Source: Vibrio litoralis DSM 17657
GTDB taxonomy: Bacteria; Pseudomonadota; Gammaproteobacteria; Enterobacterales; Vibrionaceae
DNA: 64,000 bases
Assembly (NCBI RefSeq): GCF_000426765.1
Contig: NZ_KE384566.1
Span: 372,001-436,000 of the forward strand
Reading direction: 5' to 3'
Shown: one piece after another, positions 36,147-45,960 of the stretch
How the letters are laid out: the number at the start of each line of letters is the position of its first letter
How positions within the stretch are numbered: position 1 is the first letter of the stretch
Notes under the pieces: model-generated
What the model was told of the DNA's origin: nothing
The model's database searches: none
What the model saw: only the letters and a program-made list of their open reading frames with translations
Translations under genes and position numbers: made by a program

Positions 36147-37046
36147 ATGTCTGCTTTTGCTTTTTATGGCGCTTTAGAACTAGGCCTAGTCTATGGTTTA
36201 GTTGCACTAGGTGTTTACCTTACTTTTCGTGTTTTAGACTTTCCTGATCTAACGGTGGACGGCAGCTTCCCAATGGGAGCGGCGGTTGCAGCTGCAGCCT
36301 TGGTGTCTGGTGTTAACCCGTGGTTCGCGACAGGAATGGCATTTGTTGTGGGTGGGATGAGCGGTCTAGTAACGGCATTTCTTGCTGTACGTTGTGGGAT
36401 CTTGCACTTACTTGCCTCTATTTTGACCATGTTAGCGGCTTTCTCGATTAACATTCGTATCATGGGCAGGCCCAATTTATCCCTATTAGGTGAAGAAACG
36501 ATATTTACACCATTAGATGCTTTTACGGGCACTTTGTTTGTGCGTCCTTTAGCGGTAGCAATTATCGTTATTATTTCTGCATTAATTATTATTCGTTTGC
36601 TTAATAGTGATTTTGGCCTTGCTCTAAGAGCGACTGGTGTCAATGCGCGAATGGTTGCGGCACAAGGTGCAAGTACGGGGTTTTACACATACTTTGGCTT
36701 AGCACTTTCAAATGGATTAGTTGGTTTTGCTGGCGCAGTGTTGGCTCAAACCAACGGCTTTGCGGATGTGACTTCTGGGGTTGGGACGATTGTAGTCGGC
36801 TTGGCTGCTGTTATTCTCGGTCAGACATTGATCCCTAGCCGTAAGATTTGGGTTGCGGTGGTTGCTGTAATCGTTGGCTCTGTTTTATATCGTATTGCTA
36901 TTCAGTTTGCGCTTAATACTGGCATGTTTGGTATGCAAGCATCGGACTTAAATTTAGTGACGGCTATTTTGGTGGCGGCAGCTCTGGTTGCACCAAAAAT
37001 TAAAAGCAATATGAAAGCCAAGCGCGCAGCTAAGGGGGCTTTATGA
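36147..37046 (+). CDS. ABC transporter permease
   Basis: A 299-residue BPD_transp_2-type permease with about eight to nine membrane helices, including GLVYGLVALGVYLTFRVLDFPDLTVDGSF, a motif shared by permeases of this importer class, and ALRATGVNARMVAAQGAS as the likely coupling segment to the ATPase. I start at 36147, preceded by GAGGGAG; an in-frame ATG at 36084 would add 21 residues with no site. It overlaps the ATPase gene by 4 bases (ATGA). Partner of the upstream binding protein and downstream ATPase. Confidence 0.9.
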   Translation: MSAFAFYGALELGLVYGLVALGVYLTFRVLDFPDLTVDGSFPMGAAVAAAALVSGVNPWFATGMAFVVGGMSGLVTAFLAVRCGILHLLASILTMLAAFSINIRIMGRPNLSLLGEETIFTPLDAFTGTLFVRPLAVAIIVIISALIIIRLLNSDFGLALRATGVNARMVAAQGASTGFYTYFGLALSNGLVGFAGAVLAQTNGFADVTSGVGTIVVGLAAVILGQTLIPSRKIWVAVVAVIVGSVLYRIAIQFALNTGMFGMQASDLNLVTAILVAAALVAPKIKSNMKAKRAAKGAL

Positions 37047-37837
37047 TTGAACTCAAAAATATTGAGGTGACATTTAACCCTGGTACGGTTCTTGAGAATA
37101 AAGCGCTGAGAAAAGTATCGCTGAATGTTCCTCAACATCAATTTTTAACAGTGATCGGTTCCAATGGTGCGGGTAAATCGACTTTACTAGGTGCGGTGAC
37201 CGGTGAAACGCCAATGATTGGTGGTAATGTCATTATTGATAGTGTCGATGTGACGAAGCGTTCGGTTGATCAAAGAGCCAACATGTGTGCGCGAGTCTTT
37301 CAAGATCCATTAGCGGGTACGTGCGGCGATCTAACTATCGAAGAAAATATGGCAATTGCCTATATGCGCGGTAAACGTCGAGGTTGGACAATGGCGCTCA
37401 CCAACAAACGCCGCAAGTTATTTCAAGAGCGAATCAGTATCCTAGGTTTGGGACTTGAAGATCGCTTAGGTGACAATATTGGTTTGCTTTCCGGAGGTCA
37501 ACGTCAAGCAGTCAGTCTTATTATGGCAACACTTTCAGATAGTAAATTATTACTTCTTGATGAGCATACCGCAGCGTTAGATCCACGAATGGCAGCGTTT
37601 GTTATTGATTTAACCAAAACCGTGATTAAAGAGTTTGATCTTACTGCGATGATGGTGACCCACTCGATGAAAGATGCGCTAGATTGTGGTGATAGAACCA
37701 TCATGCTTCATCAAGGTGAAATCGTACTCGATGTCGAAAGTGACAAACGACAAGGCATGCAAGTCTCAGATTTACTCGAGATGTTCAGCAAGGTGAGGGG
37801 GGAAGAACTCTCTGACGATAGCTTGTTACTGGGCTAA
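37043..37837 (+). CDS. ABC transporter ATP-binding protein
   Basis: A 264-residue ABC ATPase: Walker A GSNGAGKST near 38-46, signature LSGGQRQAVSL, Walker B LLLLDEHTAALDP and the switch His in MVTHSMKDAL. It starts inside the permease stop, so translation is coupled. It powers the importer made by the preceding two genes. A 150-base gap follows before the diguanylate cyclase gene; no clear terminator with T-run is seen, although TCCTTTTACC...GGTAGGAG is a possible short stem, so read-through to that gene is possible. Confidence 0.92.
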   Translation: MIELKNIEVTFNPGTVLENKALRKVSLNVPQHQFLTVIGSNGAGKSTLLGAVTGETPMIGGNVIIDSVDVTKRSVDQRANMCARVFQDPLAGTCGDLTIEENMAIAYMRGKRRGWTMALTNKRRKLFQERISILGLGLEDRLGDNIGLLSGGQRQAVSLIMATLSDSKLLLLDEHTAALDPRMAAFVIDLTKTVIKEFDLTAMMVTHSMKDALDCGDRTIMLHQGEIVLDVESDKRQGMQVSDLLEMFSKVRGEELSDDSLLLG

Positions 37838-37987
37838 ACTTAGATCTGCAATTTAATTCACTCCTTTTACCGTGCTTATTTTTTTAAGTGGTAGGAGGAG
37901 TGATTTGTTTTTACTGACCTTAAGCTAATAGTGTAGAATAGACATTCTGTTTTTTGGGATGTCATCAATCTAGGTTATTATTTTTCA

Positions 37988-39487
37988 ATGGTTTATCGTT
38001 CTCGCCTAACATTCAAAGTTGTATTTTTAGTCCCTCTGCTTCTCGCTATGACAATATTCGCTTTTATTGTTATTGGCTACGCCAAAGATATCAATAAAGA
38101 TTTAAACACAGAATATAGCAGTATTAGTCGTAATATTGAGCACTCAGTTAAGCTGCTTGGTGGTATGAACTATAGTTTTGCACTGTATTTTAGCGATCAT
38201 AATGAACACCATAATCAAATGAATAAACGTGATCTGCATACGCAAAAAATGGGTGCGGATGGGTTATGTCTGTGGCTACCAAAGAGTCGTAAAATTCAAT
38301 CTGCTTATCGTGCAGATGCTCGCGAAGTTTTAAAGCTCGATTATGCTGCCAAAGCTTTTGCTAAAGGGTGTGAGCCTGGTTCTGAATTATATAAAGATAT
38401 TGAAAGTAAGTTGGTATTAGCGCCTAATTTTTCATTTGTGAATGGCATTGAAGATTATATTTTAGGTTTATATTACGTTTCACCAAAAGGTTACCTTATC
38501 GCATCGCCTGCCCATATTGTCGACAATATGCACCAGAATACCGTTAGTATCATTCAACAGCGAAAATATTGGCAAGAAGCTCAAAGTGGTGTCAGTGCTA
38601 TTCGGATTAATGGTCCGGTAAATGATATCTCCACAGGAAATCGAATTTTAATTATTTCGGCTGGATTATTCGATGAAAATAAATTCCGTGGTGTCGTTGC
38701 ACTCGATGTTTTGGTTTCTAAACTCTACACCGAAGGTTCTACAGTCGGCGAGCGAATTCAATTCCTCAATCTAGATAAGGAGACTTTGCCAAGTAATGCA
38801 TGGATGCCACGAACATTATGGATTGATGGTGTTAACACTAATCAGATGATGTATTTTAATTGGCAGTGGTCACATGAAATCCATAGCTTTTTGGTTAATA
38901 GAGCCTCATCTCTTTTCATGTTGTTTGCCTTGTATGCCATTCTAGTGATTAGTTTGATATATATAAAAATAACCAATGAAAGAAGACATTTTAAAGATTT
39001 ATCACAACGCGATCCTTTGACTTCTTTGCTAAATCGCCGAGGTTTTGAAGTTGCTTATAAAAGTTTTGATAAGCAGAAATATGAAGGATTAGCGGTTTTT
39101 GATATTGATGACTTTAAAAGTATCAATGATGCTTTTGGGCATGATGTTGGTGATGATGTCATTTGTGCGGTTGCCAATTGTTTAAATCGAAACTCGAGAT
39201 CGAGCGATATAGTGGCACGTTTTGGTGGTGAAGAGTTTGTTTTATATATGCAAGGCACGGATGCAGACAAAATGATTGAAGCCATTCAACGTATTCAATC
39301 GGAAATTGGCTCAACTTCCACTAAGGTTATTGAGCAAGGCTATACTATCTCAGCCGGTTTGACGATCAAGCTAACCAGTGAAAATACTGGCTTAGAACAG
39401 CTTATTAAAGAAGCGGATGATAGGCTGTATATGGCGAAAAAAATGGGTAAGAACCAAGTCGTCATTAATAGTAATCAAACTGATTAA
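37988..39487 (+). CDS. membrane diguanylate cyclase
   Basis: Makes cyclic di-GMP, the second messenger for biofilm and motility. The 499 residues: N-terminal helix ([22 protein letters not shown]), a periplasmic sensory region of about 260 residues (dCache-like, ligand unknown), a second helix ([18 protein letters not shown]), then the GGDEF domain (about 335-495) with [14 protein letters not shown], metal-binding [11 protein letters not shown], active-site RFGGEEF and an inhibitory I-site RSSD five residues before it. Both sites intact, so the enzyme should be active and feedback-inhibited. Gene order next to the ABC importer resembles V. cholerae VC1101-VC1104, where I recall the cyclase as CdgK. 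Overlaps dusC at the 3' end. Confidence 0.93.
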   Translation: MVYRSRLTFKVVFLVPLLLAMTIFAFIVIGYAKDINKDLNTEYSSISRNIEHSVKLLGGMNYSFALYFSDHNEHHNQMNKRDLHTQKMGADGLCLWLPKSRKIQSAYRADAREVLKLDYAAKAFAKGCEPGSELYKDIESKLVLAPNFSFVNGIEDYILGLYYVSPKGYLIASPAHIVDNMHQNTVSIIQQRKYWQEAQSGVSAIRINGPVNDISTGNRILIISAGLFDENKFRGVVALDVLVSKLYTEGSTVGERIQFLNLDKETLPSNAWMPRTLWIDGVNTNQMMYFNWQWSHEIHSFLVNRASSLFMLFALYAILVISLIYIKITNERRHFKDLSQRDPLTSLLNRRGFEVAYKSFDKQKYEGLAVFDIDDFKSINDAFGHDVGDDVICAVANCLNRNSRSSDIVARFGGEEFVLYMQGTDADKMIEAIQRIQSEIGSTSTKVIEQGYTISAGLTIKLTSENTGLEQLIKEADDRLYMAKKMGKNQVVINSNQTD

Positions 39488-40422
39488 CAATGGATGGATT
39501 TAATATAATCAACGATCGGTTGCGCTTTATTGTAGCGGCGAATATTACGAAATAAGTCATCAGCTTGCGTATATTCATGACGCAGATAAGACAGCCATTG
39601 TTTGATTCTATTAGGGTAGTACAGGCCTTTATCTCCCTCGACTTCAAACTCAGAGTAGTTGAGCATCAGATCCACGACTTGTTCCCAAGGCATTGCGCTT
39701 TCATTGAATTTCACAACATTTCCCAGGTTGGGTAGATTAAACGCGCCTCGACACACCATTAAAGCGTCTGCTTTGGTTTGTGCAAGGCAAGCTTGTCCAT
39801 CTTGATAGCTCCAAATCTCACCGTTGGCAATAACCGGTATTTGGCTACGCTGTTTTACTTGCTCAATATATTCCCATTTGATTTCACTGGCTTTATAACC
39901 TCCCATTTTGGTACGGCCATGTACGGTTAATTCATCGGCTCCAGCTTGTTGTATGGCATCTGCGATTTCAAAGCAATCCTGCGGATCTTCCCAACCTAAG
40001 CGAATTTTGGCCGAGACGACAATATTACTTGGTACAGCTTTACGACAAGCTGCAACAATTTGGTATATCAATTCAGGATGCTGTAATAATGCTGCGCCAC
40101 CTTTACTCTTGTTGACCATTTTTGCTGGGCAGCCAAAGTTAAGGTCAATGCCTTGCGAGCCAAGTTCAACGGCACGCACAGCATTTTCAGCCATCCAGTC
40201 AGGATTTTGCCCCAGCAGTTGTAGTCGGACTGGCGTCCCTGAGCGAGTCTTTGAGCCTTGGAATAGTTCTGGACACAGGCGAGTAAAAACATGTTCTGGT
40301 AATAGTTGGTCGACAACACGCACAAACTCAGTGACACAAAGGTCGTAATCATTAATGTCAGTCAGTAATTCACGCATTAAATGATCAAGTACACCTTCCA
40401 TCGGGCCTAGTACGACTCGCAT
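39484..40422 (-). CDS. dusC: tRNA-dihydrouridine(16) synthase DusC
   Basis: Flavin enzyme that reduces U16 in tRNA. The 312 residues match the DusC subgroup: [33 protein letters not shown], catalytic Cys98 in [20 protein letters not shown]-contact [15 protein letters not shown] and PVIANGEIW. The C-terminal helical domain ends KWLSYLRH-like. The [10 protein letters not shown] start separates DusC from DusA and DusB. Its stop overlaps that of the upstream convergent cyclase gene by 4 bases (39484-39487), leaving no room for a terminator. Confidence 0.95.
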   Translation of the reverse strand: MRVVLGPMEGVLDHLMRELLTDINDYDLCVTEFVRVVDQLLPEHVFTRLCPELFQGSKTRSGTPVRLQLLGQNPDWMAENAVRAVELGSQGIDLNFGCPAKMVNKSKGGAALLQHPELIYQIVAACRKAVPSNIVVSAKIRLGWEDPQDCFEIADAIQQAGADELTVHGRTKMGGYKASEIKWEYIEQVKQRSQIPVIANGEIWSYQDGQACLAQTKADALMVCRGAFNLPNLGNVVKFNESAMPWEQVVDLMLNYSEFEVEGDKGLYYPNRIKQWLSYLRHEYTQADDLFRNIRRYNKAQPIVDYIKSIHC

Positions 40423-40596
40423 GGTTTTTCTCCAGAGCAGTTTAAAAATAGGCTGCAGATTGTAGTGGGTTCCATCGGCATTGTCACTGGATTCTAGGTC
40501 TTGAAGCTATTTGAGTATGAAAGGAAGTCACTTGGTAGTTTTAGCTCGAGTGGTTACACTATGTCGATAGTAATCAGTATGCAAAAAGAGATTCAC

Positions 40597-41220
40597 ATGA
40601 AGTTAATTGAAAGCGTCAATTTAGAAAACACCGAATATACGCCAGCCTTTATCGAAGGGGCTATTTTGGCCGCTAATATGACGCCAAAAGTTTTGCAGCC
40701 TGATGTTTGGGTTGCGCCTTTGGTGGAGCTAGATAAGCAGCAAGCAGAAGCCAATTTAACGCGTCATTTTGAATTGCAATATGCTCACTTGATGGCTTGC
40801 GAATATGACGTGTTAGAACTCTTAAACATTGAGACAAATGATTATCAAGGTTTAGCCGAATTTGCCGAAGGTTTCATGACGGTGTGGCCGGTGATTGAAG
40901 CGGGTTGGAATGAAGTGGCTGAAATCCCTGATGGCACAGTACGCATGCTGCAAGGATTATTGACGACGTTGATGCTGGCGATTGATGAAGAGTCAACACA
41001 GCAACAAATGATAGAGGCAGGAATCAAAGTGCCACCGACTTTATCTGCATTGTTACCTCAGCTTAATATCATGATTAACGAAGTAGCAAAAGCTGCCGAC
41101 GAAGCGCTGCAAGGCACAAAAGCACAAAGTATCAATCCATACAAAGAGATGAGCCGTAATGATGCGTGTGTATGTAGTAGTGGTAAAAAGTTTAAACATT
41201 GCTGTGGTAGGAATAAGTAA
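40597..41220 (+). CDS. YecA-family (UPF0149) protein with SEC-C motif
   Basis: A 207-residue cytoplasmic protein: N-terminal UPF0149/YgfB-like helical domain (FIEGAILAANMTPKVLQPDVWVAPL ... FAEGFMTVWPVIEAGW) and a C-terminal SEC-C zinc-binding motif CVCSSGKKFKHCCG, as at the end of SecA and of E. coli YecA. The zinc motif commonly serves binding to ribosomes, SecB or nucleic acid; the function here is unknown. I start at 40597 (MKLIESVNLEN), with AGAGA upstream; in-frame Met codons at 40561 and 40579 are alternatives. Converges on dsbB across a shared terminator. Confidence 0.8.
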   Translation: MKLIESVNLENTEYTPAFIEGAILAANMTPKVLQPDVWVAPLVELDKQQAEANLTRHFELQYAHLMACEYDVLELLNIETNDYQGLAEFAEGFMTVWPVIEAGWNEVAEIPDGTVRMLQGLLTTLMLAIDEESTQQQMIEAGIKVPPTLSALLPQLNIMINEVAKAADEALQGTKAQSINPYKEMSRNDACVCSSGKKFKHCCGRNK

Positions 41221-41244
41221 CTTATTGCTATAAAGCTATAGAAG

Positions 41245-41273
41245 ATAGGGCAACGAAAGTCGCCCTATTTTTT
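41245..41273. terminator. shared terminator between the SEC-C gene and dsbB
   Basis: ATAGGGC (41245-41251) pairs with GCCCTAT (41262-41268) over 10 bases, followed by TTTTTAT on the plus strand; it sits at the dsbB stop. Confidence 0.8.
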
Positions 41274-41790
41274 ATTTGGATTTTACGAATTGAGATAGCA
41301 CGACGACAGCAAGTATCGCTAAATTGATGCTGAATATCACCACGAGCCATTGCGGCATTGAAAGGTTTAAAAATTGCCATACGATTTTAGAACAATCACC
41401 CGTTGGTTCAAACATCCAAGGAACCCATTGGTTAAGTGGTGCCCAACTCGGGAACTGAGGGAAAATATCACAAGTAGCAAAAGGTGAAGGGTTAAACTGA
41501 TAACCAACATGCTCTAAAGCGAGCTGTAAGCCGCGAAAGCTTGTATAGCCCCATGCTGCGAGTCCAGTCCAGCGAACCCATTTATTCATCGGGTTTAAGA
41601 GACCGATAATGGCTGATGCGCCGATACCGATAAAAGCAACACGCTCATAAACACACATAACACACGGTGCTAGCATCATAACATGTTGGAAATACAAAGC
41701 GGATAATTCAAAAAAAACAACACTAGAAAGCAATAGTATCCATGAGAGTCTTTTTTGCGAAAATGTATGAATAGAGGATAACCAACCCAC
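41272..41790 (-). CDS. dsbB: disulfide bond formation protein DsbB
   Basis: Inner-membrane oxidase that re-oxidises DsbA and passes electrons to quinone. The 172 residues have four hydrophobic helices and the two redox pairs: Cys43-Cys46 in APCVMCVYERVA and Cys107/Cys133 in the second periplasmic loop (ATCDIFPQFPSW, PTGDCSKIVWQFL). Conserved quinone-site Arg lies in YERVA. Length matches E. coli (176). Next upstream on the same strand is nhaB, 150 bases away; in E. coli dsbB also follows nhaB. Confidence 0.96.
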   Translation of the reverse strand: MGWLSSIHTFSQKRLSWILLLSSVVFFELSALYFQHVMMLAPCVMCVYERVAFIGIGASAIIGLLNPMNKWVRWTGLAAWGYTSFRGLQLALEHVGYQFNPSPFATCDIFPQFPSWAPLNQWVPWMFEPTGDCSKIVWQFLNLSMPQWLVVIFSINLAILAVVVLSQFVKSK

Positions 41791-41883
41791 AATGACTTCC
41801 TTATGTCTAATGCGATAAATACAGTGAAAGAAATAAAACTTGTAGCATCAGAGTGTTAAATTGATCAATAGTTCAAAATTATG

Positions 41884-41921
41884 AAGTGGGAAATGCTGCC
41901 TGTAAACAACAATTCCCACTT
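41884..41921 (-). terminator. hairpin after nhaB
   Basis: AAGTGGGAA (41884-41892) pairs perfectly with TTCCCACTT (41913-41921) over a 20-base loop. The T-run on the minus strand is weak, so some read-through into dsbB is likely. Confidence 0.5.
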
Positions 41922-41940
41922 AATCTTAATCAAAGGGTTA

Positions 41941-43533
41941 TTAGTGACCAATAATAGGGCTAGCTTGAGTCGCAATTTCAATGGTAGATGATGTGACCCA
42001 TCCCATAGAGTGGAAATAGGCTGTCATAGGCTCTAAAAGGAATTGAATACCAAAGTAGCCAACGACAGCTAATACCAATGTATACGGTAATGCCATAATG
42101 ACCATGCGGCCATAAGATAAACGAATTAACGGGGCAAGTGCCGAAGTTAATAAGAATAGGAAAGCAGCTTGACCATTTGGTGTTGCAACAGACGGCAAGT
42201 TGGTTCCGGTGTTGATCGCTACTGCCAGTAAATCAAACTGATCTCTAGTAATAGCACCATCTAAAAGTGCTGTTTTCACTTCGTTGATATAAACCGTACC
42301 GACAAAAACGTTATCGGAGACCATGGATAGCAAGCCATTGGCGATATAGAACATAGTGATTTGTTGATTGCCTTCAAGTTCCAACACGGCTTCAATGATA
42401 GGTTTAAACAAATGTTGATCGATAATAACGGCAACAACGGCGAAGAATACCGCTAATAAGGCTGTAAATGGTAGAGCTTCTTCAAAGGCTTTACCTAGTG
42501 AATGTTCTTCGGTAATGCCAGTAAATGAAGTGGCTAAGATAATCACGGATAGACCAATAAGGCCGACAGCAGCTAGGTGGAAAGCAAGACCTACGATAAG
42601 CCAGATAGCAATGATCGCTTGCACATAAAGTTTTGCGATATCTTGTTTAGTGCGTTTTTGTTGCTGTTGATAGTCAAACTCTAATAAGATTTTTCGAACA
42701 TTATCAGGTAGCTCTGCGCCATAACCAAAAACTTTGAATTTTTCAACAAGTGCACAAGTCAGTATGCCAAATATAAACACAGGGAAGGTAACTGGGGCCA
42801 TACGCAAGATAAATTCACCAAACTCCCAAGCTGCTTGATCCGCAATAATTAAGTTTTGCGGTTCACCTACCATCGTCATTACGCCACCAAGTGCCGTACC
42901 GACACCTGCATGCATTAATAAAGAACGTAAAAAAGCACGATAATTCTCTAAATCATTACGGGTAATTTCAGGAATCAGCTCATCGGTGGAGTGATCATGA
43001 TGGGCTCCGGAATCAGGGTTAGAAACTACTTTATGGTAGATAGCGTAAAAACCAATTGCCACACTGATGATAACGGCGATAACCGTTAGAGCATCTAAAA
43101 ATGCTGATAAGAAAGCGGCTGTCATGCAAAAAGAAATGGAAAGTAAAATTTTAGAACGAACACCAAGCAAAATTTTAGTAAACAAAAATAGCAGTAATTG
43201 CTTCATAAAATAGATGCCTGCCACCATGAATATTAATAACAATAATACTTCAATGTTGGCGGCTAGTTCATGCTTGATTTGTTCTGCTGTGGTCATTCCC
43301 ATAGCGACTGCTTCTATCGCAAGTAGGCCACCCGGCTGTAGCGGGTAGCATTTTAAGGCCATGGCTAAGGTGAAAATAAATTCAGCGACTAATAACCAAC
43401 CGGCGGTAAAAGGGTCAATAAAGAAGAAAACTATAGGGTTGATGGCTAAGAAGGCGACAATGGTCACTTTATACCAGTCTGGTGCCTTGCCCAGGAAGTT
43501 TTTAATGAAGGCGTTTCCTAAAGACATACTCAT
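41941..43533 (-). CDS. nhaB: Na+/H+ antiporter NhaB
   Basis: Sodium-proton antiporter of the inner membrane, important for sodium homeostasis in marine and halophilic vibrios. The 530 residues (E. coli 513) carry about a dozen hydrophobic helices and the family-specific stretches [17 protein letters not shown] near the start, [40 protein letters not shown] with the conserved Asp, [23 protein letters not shown] and [22 protein letters not shown] Gln/Lys-rich loop ([11 protein letters not shown]) interrupts the core. Divergent from fadR, the E. coli arrangement. Confidence 0.96.
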   Translation of the reverse strand: MSMSLGNAFIKNFLGKAPDWYKVTIVAFLAINPIVFFFIDPFTAGWLLVAEFIFTLAMALKCYPLQPGGLLAIEAVAMGMTTAEQIKHELAANIEVLLLLIFMVAGIYFMKQLLLFLFTKILLGVRSKILLSISFCMTAAFLSAFLDALTVIAVIISVAIGFYAIYHKVVSNPDSGAHHDHSTDELIPEITRNDLENYRAFLRSLLMHAGVGTALGGVMTMVGEPQNLIIADQAAWEFGEFILRMAPVTFPVFIFGILTCALVEKFKVFGYGAELPDNVRKILLEFDYQQQQKRTKQDIAKLYVQAIIAIWLIVGLAFHLAAVGLIGLSVIILATSFTGITEEHSLGKAFEEALPFTALLAVFFAVVAVIIDQHLFKPIIEAVLELEGNQQITMFYIANGLLSMVSDNVFVGTVYINEVKTALLDGAITRDQFDLLAVAINTGTNLPSVATPNGQAAFLFLLTSALAPLIRLSYGRMVIMALPYTLVLAVVGYFGIQFLLEPMTAYFHSMGWVTSSTIEIATQASPIIGH

Positions 43534-43968
43534 GAATTTACTCTTTGAACTCCGAAAGTTTGAACTTATGCACAGTATGCCGAGATTTTCATATCAATGT
43601 GTGAAAATGGTCAAATTAATCACTAATTAACATTAAATAATTGTGGTAACTGTCATGTTGAACCGACATTAAGTTACGTAGTTGTTTATTTTTGTTATCA
43701 GTGTTGGTTTTTTCTGTGCTGTAGTTGTTGTTTTTATCGCAAAGACAATACAGGCTAGGGCGAGATAGTAAACCTCTAAAATAAAATAACTGGAACTGAG
43801 TTATATTTTTAGGTGAAAAGTGGGATAAATCGTAAGTGATATATCGACTTTTTATATGTTTTTGGGTGGTGGAACCGCTCATGGGATATAGATTACCTGT
43901 TTTCAGTTGTAGAGAAGTAGTGGTATGATGAGTGTAATTTCATCCCTAAAATTAGGTAAAGTGAATCA
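43534..43968. other. nhaB-fadR divergent control region
   Basis: 435 AT-rich bases. A CRP-like match TGTGA-N6-TCAAA lies at 43600-43615 (8-9 of 10 consensus bases), 70 bases before nhaB; it is only a suggestion. An 88-codon frame on the minus strand (43616-43882) has no ribosome site or recognisable protein character and is not called a gene. Confidence 0.4.
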
Positions 43969-44808
43969 ATGGTTATTAAGGCAAAGAGCCCTGCAGGATT
44001 TGCAGAAAAATATATTATTGAAAGTATCTGGAACGGACGTTTTCCACCTGGCTCTATTTTGCCGGCAGAAAGAGAGTTATCTGAGCTAATCGGTGTTACC
44101 CGAACGACGTTACGTGAAGTATTGCAACGATTGGCGCGTGATGGGTGGTTAACGATTCAACATGGTAAACCAACCAAAGTTAATAATTTCATGGAAACAT
44201 CGAGTTTACACATTCTCGATACGTTAATGACGCTTGATACCGATAATGCGACAAGTATCGTTGAAGACTTGTTGGCGGCCCGTACTAGCATTAGTCCGAT
44301 TTTTATGGGTTATGCCTTTAAGTCTAACCCTGAAGCTTGTATTAAAACGTTAAATCGCGTGATTGACTCATGTGAAACGCTTTTATCTCATCAATCATGG
44401 GAATCTTTTATTGAAGAGTCTCCTTATGCTGAAAAAATCAAACAGTCAGTAAAAGAAGATAATGAGAAAGATGAAGAAAAGCGTGATGATATTCTTATCG
44501 CGAAAACGTTCAATTTTTATGATTACATGCTATTCCAACGTTTGGCTTTCCATTCAGGAAATCAGATATATGGATTGATCTTTAACGGCATTAAAAAGTT
44601 ATACGATCGTGTGGGCAGTTTTTACTTCTCAAACCCTGAAGCGAGAAAGTTGGCTCTTCAGTTTTACAAAGACTTACTAGTCTTGTGTGAAAAAGGGGAA
44701 CGCCAAGAACTACCAAACTTGATCCGTCGTTACGGTATTGAAAGCGGTCATATTTGGATGAAGATGAAGCAAAACCTTCCAAGTAACTTTACCGAAGATG
44801 ATAGCTGA
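43969..44808 (+). CDS. fadR: fatty acid metabolism regulator FadR
   Basis: GntR-family regulator that represses fatty-acid breakdown genes and activates fabA/fabB; long-chain acyl-CoA releases it from DNA. The 279 residues are 40 longer than E. coli FadR (239). N-terminal winged helix (about 1-75, [50 protein letters not shown]) is highly conserved; the extra piece lies at about 138-178 (a charged [13 protein letters not shown] stretch) in the ligand-binding domain. This 40-residue insertion is known from V. cholerae FadR, where it was reported to create a second acyl-CoA site. Ends at a strong terminator; divergent from nhaB. Confidence 0.96.
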   Translation: MVIKAKSPAGFAEKYIIESIWNGRFPPGSILPAERELSELIGVTRTTLREVLQRLARDGWLTIQHGKPTKVNNFMETSSLHILDTLMTLDTDNATSIVEDLLAARTSISPIFMGYAFKSNPEACIKTLNRVIDSCETLLSHQSWESFIEESPYAEKIKQSVKEDNEKDEEKRDDILIAKTFNFYDYMLFQRLAFHSGNQIYGLIFNGIKKLYDRVGSFYFSNPEARKLALQFYKDLLVLCEKGERQELPNLIRRYGIESGHIWMKMKQNLPSNFTEDDS

Positions 44809-44832
44809 TTCGTTTTAGAATTCTATAGATAG

Positions 44833-44867
44833 AAACCTGCTACTAATAAATAGCAGGTTTTTTTCGC
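44833..44867 (+). terminator. intrinsic terminator after fadR
   Basis: AAACCTGCTA (44833-44842) pairs perfectly with TAGCAGGTTT (44851-44860), followed by a T-run to 44864. Confidence 0.92.
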
Positions 44868-44873
44868 CAATGC

Positions 44874-44950
44874 TATATCCTTCGTACTTGATATCGCTGC
44901 TTTGGGGCTTATTTACTTGTTGCCTTGTTGTAACGCCAATTATTTTGGTT
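44874..44950 (-). repeat. internally deleted ERIC-like element
   Basis: Starts TATATCCTTCGTACTTGAT and ends CGCCAATTATTTTGGTT, the two ends of the ERIC-like unit, but is only about 77 bases, lacking some 50 central bases. It overlaps the 3' end of the minus-strand gene at 44909. Confidence 0.65.
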
Positions 44951-45745
44951 AATCGCCTCCAAAGGTAAATAAATTTCTTCGCAAGTTTCTGAAAGTATTT
45001 GGTCATAAACGTTAAAAATTAAATATGAGGCTTCTAGTGACAATTGGTAGAGTCGCTCTGGCGTCTCTACAACACTATCTTCTTGTTCCCAATGCTTTAA
45101 GGTTTGAATCACGCCATTTTGATCATTATCAGCCATGGTTAATGGGCAAATTAATGACAGCTGATTCATTCTTCGGCTTAGCATGACCGCATGATGACGA
45201 AAGCGTTGCTGTCCAATCGGTGTGTCGATATCCTGAATGCTGATCCTAAAGCGAGTCAAACTTTCTAAAGTATCGAGAATTTTTTGCCATCTGTGGTGAT
45301 ATTCTTCTGCGATATCATCATGATGAGTATCAATCAGCCATGCAATCATGACCTCATCAGTTAAAAACATCATTTGACGAATTAATCTACCGTGCTCTAG
45401 TTGATTTTTGGCGACATTGTATTCGGTCCAATTTAGTAGTACCGCTTGAGTTTTTTCATATAAAACCCGAATTTCCGGTCCGGTATCAGCCCCTGCGCTG
45501 AGTTTTAGATTCTGCAGTATTTCGATAATAGAAAGGTTAGTTTGCTTTAACGTCTGTACAGAATAGACCGCTGCAGCTAAATGCGAATGGGTGAGAGCTC
45601 GGTGTTGGCGAGTCAGATAAATTAGCTGACGTAACTGATTTATCAGACGATAGCGGTATTGGTGGCTTCTCTCTCGCGTAATGTTGAAGTAGAACAAGCT
45701 GGCGAGAATACCAACGAGCAACAATATACTGATTGTGATAAACAT
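44909..45745 (-). CDS. membrane-anchored protein of unknown function
   Basis: A 278-residue protein with a single N-terminal membrane helix (MFITISILLLVGILASLFYF) followed by a largely helical, hydrophilic region rich in Gln, Arg and Leu (RLINQLRQLIYLTRQHRALTHSHLAA...). The pattern resembles the helical NIT-type sensory domains, but I do not recognise a family with confidence. A perfect AGGAGGT ribosome site lies seven bases before the ATG, supporting expression. The last 14 or so codons (INQNNWRYNKATSK) lie within an ERIC-like repeat fragment, so its C-terminus is probably new or altered. Beside fadR, to which it converges; functional link unknown. Confidence 0.7.
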   Translation of the reverse strand: MFITISILLLVGILASLFYFNITRERSHQYRYRLINQLRQLIYLTRQHRALTHSHLAAAVYSVQTLKQTNLSIIEILQNLKLSAGADTGPEIRVLYEKTQAVLLNWTEYNVAKNQLEHGRLIRQMMFLTDEVMIAWLIDTHHDDIAEEYHHRWQKILDTLESLTRFRISIQDIDTPIGQQRFRHHAVMLSRRMNQLSLICPLTMADNDQNGVIQTLKHWEQEDSVVETPERLYQLSLEASYLIFNVYDQILSETCEEIYLPLEAINQNNWRYNKATSK

Positions 45746-45828
45746 GAACGACCTCCTTTCGATTCATATACTCTGGTAATACAAAGCAAGATTTGAACCA
45801 AGATTAGGGAGGTTGAGAAGTGCGCATC

Positions 45829-45944
45829 CATACCAAGTTCAGGTACTTTGCTCACTCTGGTTGATTGAAAGTGGAGCAATATTGCGACGTATTGGTGCAA
45901 TGGTCGCTGGCAACAAAGCTGCAGCTTTAAATACGAAAGGTATA
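45829..45944 (+). repeat. degenerate ERIC-like element
   Basis: The right half, GCTGGCAACAAAGCTGCAGC then TTTAAATACGAAAGGTATA, matches the copies at 24688 and 34830; the left half (CATACCAAGTTCAGG...) has diverged strongly. About 116 bases. Confidence 0.6.
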
Positions 45945-45960
45945 GATATAGACGACTACA

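Noticed and set aside
36215..36643. 142-codon frame opposite the ABC permease
   Set aside because: Shadow of a confidently assigned permease.
39908..40348. 146-codon frame opposite dusC
   Set aside because: dusC is clearly recognised on the other strand; the frame has no family signs.
43600..43615. CRP-like site TGTGA-N6-TCAAA before nhaB
   Set aside because: Only one half matches fully; such matches are frequent in AT-rich DNA. Recorded in the region entry only.
43616..43882. 88-codon frame in the nhaB-fadR gap
   Set aside because: No ribosome site, no recognisable sequence and a position in a control region.
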